A program made the position numbers and the translations under genes. 64,000 bases of DNA from Alphaproteobacteria bacterium (GTDB taxonomy: Bacteria > Pseudomonadota > Alphaproteobacteria > Rhizobiales > Xanthobacteraceae). The first letter of the stretch is position 1. The number at the start of each line of letters is the position of its first letter. The stretch spans positions 248,001 through 312,000 of the forward strand of contig VBAH01000028.1 of the NCBI GenBank assembly GCA_005884685.1. Direction: 5' to 3'. Below, piece by piece: positions 18,136 through 27,241 of this stretch. The notes beneath the pieces were generated by a model. The model was not told the origin of the DNA, ran no database searches, and was given only the letters and a program-made list of their open reading frames with translations.

Positions 18136-18243
18136 TGAAGGGGCTGTTCGGGCCCGCTGATAGCGGCCGGGCGGGGCGAAAGCAACTTGCGTTGTGAACG
18201 TGGCCGCGCGTGGGCGAGGTCGCACAATCCCAGCACCGCGTGC

Positions 18244-18379
18244 GTAGGGCGTGGGGTGGGTTAGCGCCCATCAGGGCGTTTACGCCCGTCTTCGACGGGC
18301 TATGGGCGCGTAATCCAATGGCTGAATTTTGCGAGTCCAGTTGGTGGGTTACGCGCGTTGCGCCTAACTCACCCTACGG
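18244..18379. repeat. GTAGGG...CCCTAC dispersed palindromic element
   Basis: Begins GTAGGGCGTGGGGTGGGTTA and ends TAACTCACCCTAC, with internal hairpins (GGGCGTTTACGCCC; CCCGTCTTCGACGGG). The 'gtgggttacgcg' type of repeat is common between genes in many bacteria. It lies between suhB and the MmgE/PrpD gene. Confidence 0.7.
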
Positions 18380-18388
18380 GCTTGAGCT

Positions 18389-19891
18389 TCATCCCGGATT
18401 TTGTTTTCCGGTTCCTCCGAGCGCTCGAGTCAATTCTCGTACATCCTTTAATTCTTCAAGGCCATTGACGAGCGACATGACGCGCTCTGCACCGCTCATG
18501 CCAACGACAGGAACCGCGAAATTCATGAATTTGCGATCGAGCGACGCGCGCGAGAGCGGGCGTTCCGCGTCACCTTCGGGAACTTCCACTGTCTCGTGCA
18601 AGGACTGGCCGTCGGCGAAGGCGATCACGATGCTAGCGCCGCGCCCTTTGGGGATTTTGGCTATCAGTGAGGCTCCAGGTCTCACGGAGGTCTTGCTCAC
18701 CAGCTCCATGACATCCCGCGCGCGCCAGCGGTCTTTCTCGAATTGATCGACCGTCACATCGCCGTCGAGAAGAGCCATGGCGAGGCAGACGGGAAGGCTG
18801 TGATCGGCGGTACCCTTTGTCTGTGGGCGGAATTTCGCTGGATCCGCCACGCGCTCAATTATTCCAGGATAGGTCTCAACTGTGATCGCTCGTATATCTT
18901 GAGTACGGCCCCCGATCTTCGCAGAGAGCAAGGTGCCAGCCTCGGCCACGGCCTGCAATTCGATTTGAATGGGGAAGCGTTTGAATGCCACGCGGGGCAG
19001 TCGATATCGCGCGACCTCAAGGTCGACGGCAAACCCTTCCTTGACGGGCTTCATTTTCGACGCGAGCCACTCCAACGTGCCGGAAGGTCCAGTAAAGCCT
19101 TGCGCGGCGAGCCGTGTTGCGAAAACACCGTCGGCCGCAGTTGCTGCAAGTCCCATGGCCTTCATCATGCTGATTGCGCCGCTATTTACGACGAAGCTTG
19201 TAAAACCACGCGCGCCCGATATTCCGACCGCATTTGCGATCGCTTCCTTGGGAAGCCCCCAGATCTTGCCCGCGATCAACGGAATGCCGTAAGCCGCCGC
19301 ACACAAGGGATGGAAACCTCGCTCAACGAAAGAGATTGCGTCATTGACGCGCGTGCTCGCCTCATAACCGACGACAATCGCCTCGATAAGGTCACGACCG
19401 CTTCGTCCATTCTCCTCACAAAGAGCGAGCGCTGTCGGTAGCACTTCGCTGGGATGAAGCGGCTCGGTCCCGATGTAGGTGTCGTTCAGGTCAAGCGAGC
19501 GAACAAGCACGCCGTTGACGAACAGCGCGCCTTCGACGGTAGCCGGTCGCGCATAGCCGATCACCGTGGCCGTATTGCCTTCTCCGAAAGTCTTGCGGAT
19601 GGTCGTTTCGGCAATATTCGCGGGCTCGGATCCAACGGACCCGAACGCACATCCGAGTGTATCGAGAAGAACGCGCTTGGCCGAGGCGATAACGTCGGCT
19701 GGCAAAACCTCGTACTTTATTGACAGTGCGAATTCGGCGAATTTCTGCTCAAGGCTCGCTTTCTCGATACTGCCCTCGTTGGCGGCAAGTGCTGAATTGG
19801 TGAAACCATGGCCGTCGGATCGCAAGTTTGCCAAGCCAAAGCCTGCGGAGGCGACGGCTGCGGCTCGCGCCAGAAAATCGCGACGTTTCAT
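18389..19891 (-). CDS. MmgE/PrpD family protein with Tat-like signal
   Basis: A 500-residue protein. The family contains 2-methylcitrate dehydratase (PrpD), cis-aconitate decarboxylase and other enzymes. Typical stretches are 'AKRVLLDTLGCAFGSV', 'NGVLVRSLDLNDTY', 'HPSEVLPTALAL', 'GFHPLCAAAYG' and 'TKGTADHSLPVCLA'. Unusually, it starts 'MKRRDFLARAAAVASAGFG', a good twin-arginine signal, so it is probably exported folded. Its substrate is unknown. No prpB/prpC genes are near. Codon use is visibly less GC-rich than neighbours, suggesting acquisition. The ATG at 19891 was preferred over an upstream start since it places the RR motif at the N terminus. Confidence 0.8.
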   Translation of the reverse strand: MKRRDFLARAAAVASAGFGLANLRSDGHGFTNSALAANEGSIEKASLEQKFAEFALSIKYEVLPADVIASAKRVLLDTLGCAFGSVGSEPANIAETTIRKTFGEGNTATVIGYARPATVEGALFVNGVLVRSLDLNDTYIGTEPLHPSEVLPTALALCEENGRSGRDLIEAIVVGYEASTRVNDAISFVERGFHPLCAAAYGIPLIAGKIWGLPKEAIANAVGISGARGFTSFVVNSGAISMMKAMGLAATAADGVFATRLAAQGFTGPSGTLEWLASKMKPVKEGFAVDLEVARYRLPRVAFKRFPIQIELQAVAEAGTLLSAKIGGRTQDIRAITVETYPGIIERVADPAKFRPQTKGTADHSLPVCLAMALLDGDVTVDQFEKDRWRARDVMELVSKTSVRPGASLIAKIPKGRGASIVIAFADGQSLHETVEVPEGDAERPLSRASLDRKFMNFAVPVVGMSGAERVMSLVNGLEELKDVRELTRALGGTGKQNPG

Positions 19892-20188
19892 GAATGTCTC
19901 CGGTAGGAGAAGGGGGCGGCGGTGCCGACCCCTCAGCGCGGCGTCAAGCAATTGGGCAGCGCGAGCACGGCGTCAGCAAGCAACCGCCGTGCCCAGGCGT
20001 ACCCCAAGTATGAGCGAGGGCGACGGCTTTAGAAAGTTCAATATGTCCGTTTTGGGTCGGAACCCGCAGAACTCAAACTGAGCACACCGCGTCCGCTGTC
20101 GGGTGCATTGCGATTCCCAACGACTATTGTGTCGTCATCCGATTTCCAGTCTTTGGCTTTCGCGGCATAGCCGAGGAATATTCGCGCG

Positions 20189-21436
20189 CTACCCCTGCGG
20201 CCTTGCATGCGCGAGCCACAGCCGCGCGGCGTTCTCGCCCGCCGCGCGGTCGGCGTCCTTCAGGCCGCGCATGAAATCTTCCAGCCACATGTCGGAGGCG
20301 CCGCCGGCCTTCGCGATGGTGTGCCACTTGGTCGCCGCGACCGGGTCGGCGGGCAGGCCGCGGCCGGTGGCAAGAATGCGCGCAAAACGGTTCTGCGCCA
20401 CCGGATTGCCCTTTTGCGCGGCCCTGCGGAACATCGCGGCGGCGGCGCTCTCGTCCTTCGCAATGCCGGTCCCGTTGAACAGCGCGATCGCGTACTCGAC
20501 TTCCGCCGCGATGTTGCCTGAGCGCGAGGCGGCGGCGAGCAGCTTCGCTGCCGCGGCCGGATCCTTCGGCACGCCGTTGCCGTCCTTGTAGAGCGTCGCG
20601 AGCGCGTATTGCGCCTCGGGGCTGCCGGCGTCCGCGGCGCCGCGCAAGAGTTCGGCTGCGCGCGCCACATCCTGGCGCACCTGCTGCCCCTCGAGATAGA
20701 GCAGCGCGAGATTGTAGGCGGCCGCCACATGGCCGAGCTTCGCAGCCTTGTCGAGCAACGCCGCAGCCTCGGCCTGATCCTGCGGGCCGCCGCGGCCGGC
20801 GAAGCGGAACATGGCGAGCGCGAAGATCGCCTGACGGTCGCCGCGGTCGGCGGCGAGCGAGAACCAGGCGAGCGCCTTCTTCTCGTCCTTCACGACGCCG
20901 TTGCCGTTGGCGTAGAGCTCGCCGAGCAGGGTCATCGCGACCGGATCGCCCTGTTCGCTGGCGCGGCGCGAGGCTTCGCGGAACGCTTCGAGATAATGCC
21001 CGCGCTGGAACGCGCCGAAGGCGACATCGCCCTGCGCCGGCGTTTGCGGTTGCAGCGCGGCCTGCTGCGACTGCGGTGGCGTCTTCTCCGGCGGCGTGAA
21101 GGGCGAGGCCGGGATCTGCTCGGGCGCAAACGCGCTCGGCGGGAGCGGCGCGGGCGGCGGCGGCGCGGACTTCGCGGCTTTCGGCTCGATCGATTTCTTC
21201 AGGACGGGCTTTGCCGGAGCGGGCTTGGCGACGACCGGCTTTGCGACGGACGGCTTGGCGACGGGCGGCTTGGCGCGCGTCTGCTTTTGCGCCGCCGGCT
21301 TCTTCGCCGCCCTCTGCGGGATGCTCGCCGGCGGGCGCGCGATTGGCGGCGTGATCTGCAGCGGCGCCTGCGCGCGCGCATCCGCCGCCGCGAGAGCGGC
21401 AGCCGCGATCCCGCACATGAGCAGCCGGCGCATCAT
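20189..21436 (-). CDS. Exported Sel1-repeat protein with Pro/Ala/Lys linker
   Basis: A 415-residue protein: signal peptide (1-23, ending ARA), a low-complexity Pro/Ala/Lys linker with repeated 'KP.VAKP' units (about 40-130) and at least five Sel1-type repeats (about 140-390), each with the 'A..LL..LY..G.GV..D...A..W...AA..G' pattern. Such proteins act as scaffolds in the envelope; the target is unknown. It overlaps the ThiE-like gene by four bases (ATGA), so the two are translationally coupled. Confidence 0.85.
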   Translation of the reverse strand: MMRRLLMCGIAAAALAAADARAQAPLQITPPIARPPASIPQRAAKKPAAQKQTRAKPPVAKPSVAKPVVAKPAPAKPVLKKSIEPKAAKSAPPPPAPLPPSAFAPEQIPASPFTPPEKTPPQSQQAALQPQTPAQGDVAFGAFQRGHYLEAFREASRRASEQGDPVAMTLLGELYANGNGVVKDEKKALAWFSLAADRGDRQAIFALAMFRFAGRGGPQDQAEAAALLDKAAKLGHVAAAYNLALLYLEGQQVRQDVARAAELLRGAADAGSPEAQYALATLYKDGNGVPKDPAAAAKLLAAASRSGNIAAEVEYAIALFNGTGIAKDESAAAAMFRRAAQKGNPVAQNRFARILATGRGLPADPVAATKWHTIAKAGGASDMWLEDFMRGLKDADRAAGENAARLWLAHARPQG

Positions 21437-22083
21437 CGGGCCGGCTCCGCGACACGCTGCGTCAGGGCCTCGAGCGCCGCCGCAAGCGTGCGCGCGTCGC
21501 GCCAGAGCGTCTCGTCGAGCGCGACGAAATCCGCGCCGGCGTTCGCGAGCGCCGCGGCTTCATCGAGGCTCGCCGCATAGCCGACACACGGGATGGTCAG
21601 GGTTTCGGCCCACCAGGAACAGCGCTCGAGCACGGCCTCGAAGCCTGGCCTGCGGCCGGCGCGGTCCGGCTCGCCGAACATCACGTAATCGGCTCCCGAT
21701 TCTCCGGCGAGCATCGCATCGTGCCGCGTCGTGAGCGCCCCGCAGCCCGCGATGTATTTCGGCTTCAGGCTAGGCGCGGCCGCCTTGAAGGCCTCGATAC
21801 CCGTGAGGTGCGCGCCGTCGGCCTGCGTGCGCGCAACCAGGTCCGGATGCCCGTCGAGCAGCAGCGCCGCACCGTTGCTCTGGATCAGGATGCGCAGCGC
21901 TTCGATCCGCGCGACCAGCGCGCCCTCGTCGCCCTCGCCGGGCCGCAGCAGCACGGCCGCGATATCGGCTGCATTCAGCGCCGCAGCGAGAGCGTCCGCG
22001 GTCGCGTCCGCACGCCCGAGTGGCGGCGTGACGAGCGTGAGGCGCGGCGCTGCGCGCGAAGCCCTGTCGCCAGAGGTCCCCAT
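21433..22083 (-). CDS. Thiamine phosphate synthase-like protein
   Basis: A 216-residue TIM-barrel protein of the ThiE/TenI superfamily ('LTLVTPP', 'DGAHLTGIEAF', 'GCGALTTRHDAM', 'GADYVMFGEPD', 'CVGYAA', 'NAGADFVALDE'). ThiE joins HMP-PP and HET-P to thiamine phosphate, but this protein lacks some standard motifs (no clear 'GxxxQ.R.K' at the pyrophosphate site), so its activity may differ. It follows fba in the same direction with 76 bases between. The ATG at 22083 was chosen because family likeness starts just after it. Confidence 0.75.
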   Translation of the reverse strand: MGTSGDRASRAAPRLTLVTPPLGRADATADALAAALNAADIAAVLLRPGEGDEGALVARIEALRILIQSNGAALLLDGHPDLVARTQADGAHLTGIEAFKAAAPSLKPKYIAGCGALTTRHDAMLAGESGADYVMFGEPDRAGRRPGFEAVLERCSWWAETLTIPCVGYAASLDEAAALANAGADFVALDETLWRDARTLAAALEALTQRVAEPAR

Positions 22084-22159
22084 GGCTTGCCCATGCGACC
22101 CCAATCGGGCGGAATGGCGGCGATCATGCTGCATCGCCGTGGAGAATGCGGCAAAAAGG

Positions 22160-23188
22160 TTAAGCCGCCTTTTTGCCTTCCAGATCCTGCTTCCACTCGC
22201 CGCGCGCGGCGAGCGAGTTCATGCGGGCGCGGTGGCTGAACGCGCGCTGCGCCGCGGCGACGTTCTCCGACTTGCCGGCCCAGGCTTTCTGCGGGGCGGC
22301 CTGCAGGGCGCGCCCATACGAGAAGGTGAGCTTCCAGGGCAGCGGACCGAGCTTGTTCATGGCGTCGAGATGCGCGGTCGCCTCCTCGTCCGACTGGCCG
22401 CCGGAGAGGAACGCGATGCCGGGCACCGCCGCCGGAACGCAAGCCTTGAGCAGCCGCACGGTCTTCTCGGCGACCTCCTCGACCGAGGCCTTGTTCGGCG
22501 ACTTCTTGCCGGCAACCGCCATGTTCGGCTTGAGCACCATGCCTTCGAGCGCCACGCGGTTGTAGTAGAGTTCCTCGAAGGTCGTCTTGAGCACCCATTC
22601 GCTCACCGAGAAGCAGCGGTCGGCGTCGTGATCGCCATCCATCAGCACTTCCGGCTCGACGATCGGGACGATCTCGGCGTCCTGGCAGAGCGCCGCGTAG
22701 CGCGCGAGCGCGTGCGCGTTCGCCTTGACGGCGGTATGGCTCGGAATGCCTGCGCCGATGTCGATCACGGCGCGCCACTTGGCGAATCGGGCGCCCAGCG
22801 CGCGATATTCGGCGAGCCGCTCGCGCAGGCCGTCGAGTCCTTCGGTGATCACCTCGCCGGGGCAGAACGGCAGCGGCTTCGTGCCCTTGTCGACCTTGAT
22901 GCCGGGCAGCGCGCCGGCCTGTTCGATCAGCTTGACCAGGGGCGTGCCGTCCTTCGCCTTCTGGCGGATGGTTTCGTCATAGAGGATCACGCCGGAGACG
23001 TATTTCGACATCGCCTCCTTGGTGCGGAACATCATCTCGCGGTAGTCGCGGCGATTGTCTTCGGTGTTCTCGACGCCGATCGCGTCGAAACGCTTCTTGA
23101 TGGTGCCGGACGACTCGTCGGCCGCCAGAATGCCGCGCCCGGGCGCGACCATGGCTTCGGCGACGCGATTGAGTTCTGTGAGGTTCAT
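22160..23188 (-). CDS. fba: Fructose-bisphosphate aldolase class I
   Basis: A 342-residue class I (Schiff-base) aldolase, matching the eukaryote-like family also found in Rhizobiales ('GRGILAADESSGTIKKRF', 'VEPEVLMDGDHD', 'GMVLKPNM' with Lys220 the Schiff-base residue, 'GIAFLSGGQSDEEATAHL'). It cleaves fructose-1,6-bisphosphate in glycolysis, and makes it in gluconeogenesis or the Calvin cycle. The ATG at 23188 has AAGGAGGGG upstream. It is colinear with tkt-gap-pgk, but an oppositely oriented esterase gene separates it from pgk. Confidence 0.95.
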   Translation of the reverse strand: MNLTELNRVAEAMVAPGRGILAADESSGTIKKRFDAIGVENTEDNRRDYREMMFRTKEAMSKYVSGVILYDETIRQKAKDGTPLVKLIEQAGALPGIKVDKGTKPLPFCPGEVITEGLDGLRERLAEYRALGARFAKWRAVIDIGAGIPSHTAVKANAHALARYAALCQDAEIVPIVEPEVLMDGDHDADRCFSVSEWVLKTTFEELYYNRVALEGMVLKPNMAVAGKKSPNKASVEEVAEKTVRLLKACVPAAVPGIAFLSGGQSDEEATAHLDAMNKLGPLPWKLTFSYGRALQAAPQKAWAGKSENVAAAQRAFSHRARMNSLAARGEWKQDLEGKKAA

Positions 23189-23418
23189 AGACCCCTCCTT
23201 GTTTCTTGCTTGGCGCAAATCGTCGCTTCTCTTAGCGCAACGGCAAACGCGCTGACCATCCCCGAGGCGTTATTTCGCCGCACGGTCCACACACGCAACA
23301 AGCCGCATGGCAAAGCGCCGGCCCGGTTTCTATATTGCGTTGCAACATTTAATACTGCGATGCAGCAACCATTGGCCGCGCGCAGCGTTGGAAGCTGGGT
23401 CAGGACAGGGAGCCGCAC

Positions 23419-24597
23419 TTGCGCAAACTCGGACAGACGATCTCGGCCCTGGCGCGCTACCGCCGTCACTGGTCGACGCTGCTGCAATCGACGGCCGCCC
23501 AACGCCCGCAGCCGGGTGCGCCGACGCATCTCACCGAACTGACCGGGTTTGGCTCAAACCCGGGCGCGTTGCGCATGTTCACTTACGTCCCGAAGACGCT
23601 CGGACGCGCGCGCGCGCTCGTCGTCGTGCTGCATGGCTGTGCGCAGTCGGCCACGAGCTACGATCTCGGCGCGGGCTGGTCCACGCTGGCCGAGCGCTAC
23701 GGATTCGTCTTGCTGTTGCCCGAACAGACGGCGGCGAACAATTCGAAGACCTGCTTCAACTGGTTCCTGCCCGGCGACACGCGCCGCGACCGCGGCGAGG
23801 CGATGTCGATCCGGCAGATGATCGAGAAGACCATCGGCGCGCACGGCATCGAGCGCGGGCACGTCTACATCACCGGATTGTCGGCGGGCGGCGCGATGAC
23901 GACCGCCATGCTGGCGGCCTACCCGGAGATGTTCGCCGCGGGCGCGATCATCGCCGGACTGCCTTATGGCACCGCGAGCAACGTGCACGAGGCGTTCGAG
24001 AGCATGTTTCAGGGAAAGCAACGCTCCGGACAGGAATGGGGCGACGCGGTGCGGCGTGCCTCGCGCCATCGCGGCCCGTGGCCGCGCGTATCGATCTGGC
24101 ACGGCGACCGCGATGCGACCGTGAAGCCCGCGAATGCCGATGCGCTGATTGCGCAATGGCGCGACGTGCACGGCATCGCGGACGCGCCCATCGCCGACAC
24201 GGTCGACGGCTACCCGCGCAAGGTCTGGCGCCGCGACGGCGTCGATGTGATCGAGTCCTACACCATCACCGGGATGGCGCACGGCACGCCGCTCGATACC
24301 CACGTGCATGGGGGTAGCGCCGGGCCGTTCCTGCTCGAGACCGGGATTTCGTCGTCGTATCACATCGCGCGTTTCTTCGGCCTCGCCGGCGAGGCCCGCC
24401 GGACTGCGCGCGAGGCCGTCAAGACGGCGCCGCTCGCGCCCGATCAGGTCGAGCTCATCCCGGACGAACGCGTGGAGATCCTCGACGCGACGGCTGACGA
24501 GCCGAAGCTTGGCGCAAAGCGCGAGGGCGGGGTCGACGTGATGGCCATCATTACCAAGGCATTGACGCAGGCCGGGCTGATGAAGCCGCCGGCTTGA
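23419..24597 (+). CDS. PHB depolymerase / LpqC-type extracellular esterase family
   Basis: A 392-residue alpha/beta hydrolase of the polyhydroxybutyrate depolymerase-like (LpqC) family: 'VVVLHGCAQSATSYDLGAGW', nucleophile elbow 'GLSAGGAMT' (GxSxG), 'WHGDRDATVKPANAD' (acid) and 'GMAHGTPL' (His). The natural substrate may be a short polyester or feruloyl ester. No signal peptide is apparent: the start is TTG at 23419 with GGGAG seven bases upstream and the N terminus is basic. It sits on the plus strand between the minus-strand pgk and fba. Confidence 0.85.
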   Translation: MRKLGQTISALARYRRHWSTLLQSTAAQRPQPGAPTHLTELTGFGSNPGALRMFTYVPKTLGRARALVVVLHGCAQSATSYDLGAGWSTLAERYGFVLLLPEQTAANNSKTCFNWFLPGDTRRDRGEAMSIRQMIEKTIGAHGIERGHVYITGLSAGGAMTTAMLAAYPEMFAAGAIIAGLPYGTASNVHEAFESMFQGKQRSGQEWGDAVRRASRHRGPWPRVSIWHGDRDATVKPANADALIAQWRDVHGIADAPIADTVDGYPRKVWRRDGVDVIESYTITGMAHGTPLDTHVHGGSAGPFLLETGISSSYHIARFFGLAGEARRTAREAVKTAPLAPDQVELIPDERVEILDATADEPKLGAKREGGVDVMAIITKALTQAGLMKPPA

Positions 24598-24610
24598 GGC
24601 GTGCTCCGTC

Positions 24611-24720
24611 TACCTCCCCTTGAAAAGGGGAGGTCGGTTCGCGAAGCGAACCGGGTGGGGATCGACTTCGATTGCCGCAATCTGACCCCACCCCGACCCT
24701 CCCCCTTTCAGGGGGAGGGA
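24611..24720. repeat. CCTCCCC-type palindromic element
   Basis: CTACCTCCCCTTGAAAAGGGGAGGTCGG leads to a CGCGAAGCG hairpin, and the other end is CCCTCCCCCTTTCAGGGGGAGG. The two ends are each small hairpins. This is a widespread alphaproteobacterial intergenic repeat. It lies at the convergent 3' ends of the esterase and pgk, where it may also stop transcription. Confidence 0.8.
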
Positions 24721-24736
24721 GTCGGAGAGACCTGCG

Positions 24737-25927
24737 CTAGGCCCGCAGCGCCTCGACGCCCGGCAGCTTGCGGCCTTCGAGCCATTCGAGGAACGCGCCG
24801 CCGGCGGTCGACACGTAGGTGAACGTCTCGGCGACACCCGCAGCATTGAGCGCCGCGACCGTGTCGCCGCCGCCCGCGACCGATACGAGCTTGCCGGCCT
24901 GCGTGCGCTCGGCGGCGTAACGCGCGATCGTCACGGTGCCGCGGTCGAACGGCGGCATCTCGAACGCGCCCAACGGGCCGTTCCAGACCAGCGTCGCGGC
25001 ATCATCGACCGCGGCCTTGATCCGCCCGATCGATTGCGGTCCGACGTCGAGGATCATGCCGTCGCTCGGGATCGCGTCGAGACCATAGGCGTGCGACGGC
25101 GCATTCGCCTGAAAGTGGAATGCCACGATCGCATCGACCGGCAGGATGATGGCGCAGTTGGCATCCTCGGCTTTCGCCAGGATGCGCCGCGCCGTCTCGG
25201 CCATCTCCTTCTCGGCGAGCGACTTGCCGACCTTCACGCCCTGCGCGAACAGGAACGTGTTCGCCATCGCGCCGCCGATCACCAGCGCCTGCACCTTCGA
25301 GATCAGGTTCTCCAGCAGTTCGAGCTTGGTCGAAACCTTGGCTCCGCCAACGATGGCGATGACCGGGCGCCGCGGGTGATCGAGCGCCTTGCCGAGCGCT
25401 TCCAGCTCGGCCTGCATGGTACGGCCCGCATAGGCGGGCAGCTTGTGCGCGAGGCCTTCGGTCGAGGCATGCGCGCGGTGCGCGGCCGAGAACGCGTCGT
25501 TGACGTAGATGTCGCCGAGCTTTGCGAGCTGATCGACGAAGGCCGGATCGTTCTTCTCTTCTTCCTTGTGGAAGCGGGTGTTCTCCAGCAGCAGCACGTC
25601 GCCGTTCTTCATCGCGGCGATCGCCGTTTCGGCCGCTGCGCCGACGCAGTCGTCCGCGAAGCCGACGTGGCGCTTGAGCACACGCGCAACTTCCGTCGCG
25701 ACCGGCTTCAGCGACTCCTTCGGATCGCGCCCTTTGGGCCGGCCGAAATGCGCGAGCAGGATCACCTTGCCGCCCTTGTCGGCGATCTCCGTGATCGTCG
25801 GCACGACTCGCGCGATGCGGGTCGCGTCGGTGACCTTGCCGTTCTCCATCGGCACGTTGAGGTCGACGCGCAGGAGCACGCGCTTGCCGGAGAGGTCGGC
25901 GGAATCGAGAGTGCGGAAGTCGGGCAT
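24737..25927 (-). CDS. pgk: Phosphoglycerate kinase
   Basis: A 396-residue Pgk: '[12 protein letters not shown]' near the N terminus, 'HFGRPKG', '[18 protein letters not shown]', '[14 protein letters not shown]', '[15 protein letters not shown]', '[12 protein letters not shown]', '[18 protein letters not shown]', and '[13 protein letters not shown]' at the C terminus (nucleotide site). It interconverts 1,3-bisphosphoglycerate and 3-phosphoglycerate. The start ATG at 25927 is right before '[14 protein letters not shown]'. It follows gap by 130 bases that contain a palindromic repeat. Confidence 0.97.
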   Translation of the reverse strand: MPDFRTLDSADLSGKRVLLRVDLNVPMENGKVTDATRIARVVPTITEIADKGGKVILLAHFGRPKGRDPKESLKPVATEVARVLKRHVGFADDCVGAAAETAIAAMKNGDVLLLENTRFHKEEEKNDPAFVDQLAKLGDIYVNDAFSAAHRAHASTEGLAHKLPAYAGRTMQAELEALGKALDHPRRPVIAIVGGAKVSTKLELLENLISKVQALVIGGAMANTFLFAQGVKVGKSLAEKEMAETARRILAKAEDANCAIILPVDAIVAFHFQANAPSHAYGLDAIPSDGMILDVGPQSIGRIKAAVDDAATLVWNGPLGAFEMPPFDRGTVTIARYAAERTQAGKLVSVAGGGDTVAALNAAGVAETFTYVSTAGGAFLEWLEGRKLPGVEALRA

Positions 25928-25947
25928 GGGCGTTCTGTGTCTTGGGC

Positions 25948-26049
25948 CATCCTTCGAGACGCCTCGCTGCGCGAGGCTCCTCAGGATGAGGGTTACGACT
26001 CGGACCTCGTCCTGAGGAGCCCGCCGAAGGCGGGCGTCTCGAAGGACGG
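25948..26049. repeat. CATCCTTCGAGACGCC palindromic element between gap and pgk
   Basis: Starts CATCCTTCGAGACGCC and ends GGCGTCTCGAAGGACGG, with CTCCTCAGGATGAGG and CTCGTCCTGAGGAG inside. A related, shorter copy lies at 34108-34162. It occupies most of the gap between gap and pgk and could modulate expression of the distal genes. Confidence 0.8.
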
Positions 26050-26057
26050 CCAGGGAC

Positions 26058-27068
26058 TCAAAGCAGCTTCCCCATCGCGACCGCGGTGTCGGCCATGCGG
26101 TTGGAGAAGCCCCATTCGTTGTCGTACCACGCCACGATGCGGACAAAGGTGCCGCCGATGACCTTGGTTTGATCGATCCCGAAAGTGGCCGAGTGCGGAT
26201 CGTGGTTGAGGTCGGAGGAAACGAGCGGCTCCTTCGTCCACGCGATGATCTTGCTCAGCCGATTCGATTGCGTCGCCGCCACAATAGCCTTGTTGACCTC
26301 TTCGACGCTGGTCGCGCGCTTGGCGGTGAACTTCAAGTCGATGAAGGAGACGTTGGGCGTCGGCACGCGAATGGCCGCGCCGTCGAGCTTACCGGAGAGC
26401 TCCGGCAACACGAGGCCGATCGCCTTGGCGGCGCCGGTCGAGGTCGGGATGATGTTCAGCGCGGCGGCGCGCGCGCGGTAGAGGTCCTTGTGCATGGTGT
26501 CGAGGGTTGGCTGGTCGCCGGTATACGAATGGATCGTCGTCATGAAGCCGGACTCGATCCCGAACGCCTCGTTCATGATCTTCGCCATCGGCGCGAGGCA
26601 GTTGGTGGTGCACGACCCGTTGGAGATGACCTTGTGGTCCTTGGTGAGCGTGTCGTCGTTGATGCCATAGACGATCGTCGCGTCGGCGCCGTCGGCCGGC
26701 GCCGAGACGAGCACGCGCTTCGCGCCCGCGGTCAGGTGCGCCGAGGCCTTGTCCTTGGCGGTAAAAATGCCGGTGCATTCGAGCGCGATGTCGATGCCCA
26801 TGTCCTTCCACGGCAGCTTCGAAGGGTCGCGCTCGGCGCACACCTTGATCTTGCCGTTGCCGAGGCTGATCGAGTCGCCTTCGACCTTCACCTCGCCGGG
26901 AAAGCGGCCATGCACCGAGTCGTAGCGCAAGAGGTGCGCGTTGGTCTCGACCGGCCCGAGATCGTTGAGCGCGACGACCTCGATATCCCGGCGCCCCGAC
27001 TCGGCGATGGCGCGCAGGATGTTGCGGCCAATGCGGCCGAACCCGTTGATGGCGACCCGGACGGACAT
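26058..27068 (-). CDS. gap: Glyceraldehyde-3-phosphate dehydrogenase, type I
   Basis: A 336-residue GapA: Rossmann start '[16 protein letters not shown]', catalytic '[13 protein letters not shown]' with Cys153, '[11 protein letters not shown]' and 'VSFIDL', and '[12 protein letters not shown]' at the C terminus. It oxidises glyceraldehyde-3-phosphate with NAD(P)+ and phosphate. The Asn35-Asp36 pair ('ALNDLG') at the coenzyme site suggests NAD-linked use, though in autotrophs the CbbG form acts with either. It is colinear with tkt (upstream, 173 bases) and pgk (downstream). Confidence 0.97.
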   Translation of the reverse strand: MSVRVAINGFGRIGRNILRAIAESGRRDIEVVALNDLGPVETNAHLLRYDSVHGRFPGEVKVEGDSISLGNGKIKVCAERDPSKLPWKDMGIDIALECTGIFTAKDKASAHLTAGAKRVLVSAPADGADATIVYGINDDTLTKDHKVISNGSCTTNCLAPMAKIMNEAFGIESGFMTTIHSYTGDQPTLDTMHKDLYRARAAALNIIPTSTGAAKAIGLVLPELSGKLDGAAIRVPTPNVSFIDLKFTAKRATSVEEVNKAIVAATQSNRLSKIIAWTKEPLVSSDLNHDPHSATFGIDQTKVIGGTFVRIVAWYDNEWGFSNRMADTAVAMGKLL

Positions 27069-27093
27069 TGCTTTGTTCTCCCAAACTATCGTT

Positions 27094-27213
27094 CGTCATG
27101 CCCGGCCATAGCCCGTCGAAGACGGGCGTAAACGCCCTTTCGGCCGGGCATCCACGTCTTTCTCACTTTCAAGATGAAGACGTGGATGGCCGGGACAAGC
27201 CCGGCCATGACGG
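27094..27213. repeat. CGTCATGCCCGG palindromic element
   Basis: Full-length copy of the family seen at 7788-7875 and 40023-40111: CGTCATGCCCGGCC at the left, GGCCATGACGG at the right, with the inner pair ACGTCTT / AAGACGT. It sits between tkt and gap. Confidence 0.85.
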
Positions 27214-27241
27214 ACGGCTGAATTCGTGAGCGCTTGTTATA

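Noticed and set aside
20189-21436. The Lys/Pro/Ala-rich part as a TonB-like periplasmic spanner
   Set aside because: There is a signal peptide rather than an anchor and the C terminus consists of Sel1 repeats, not a TonB domain.
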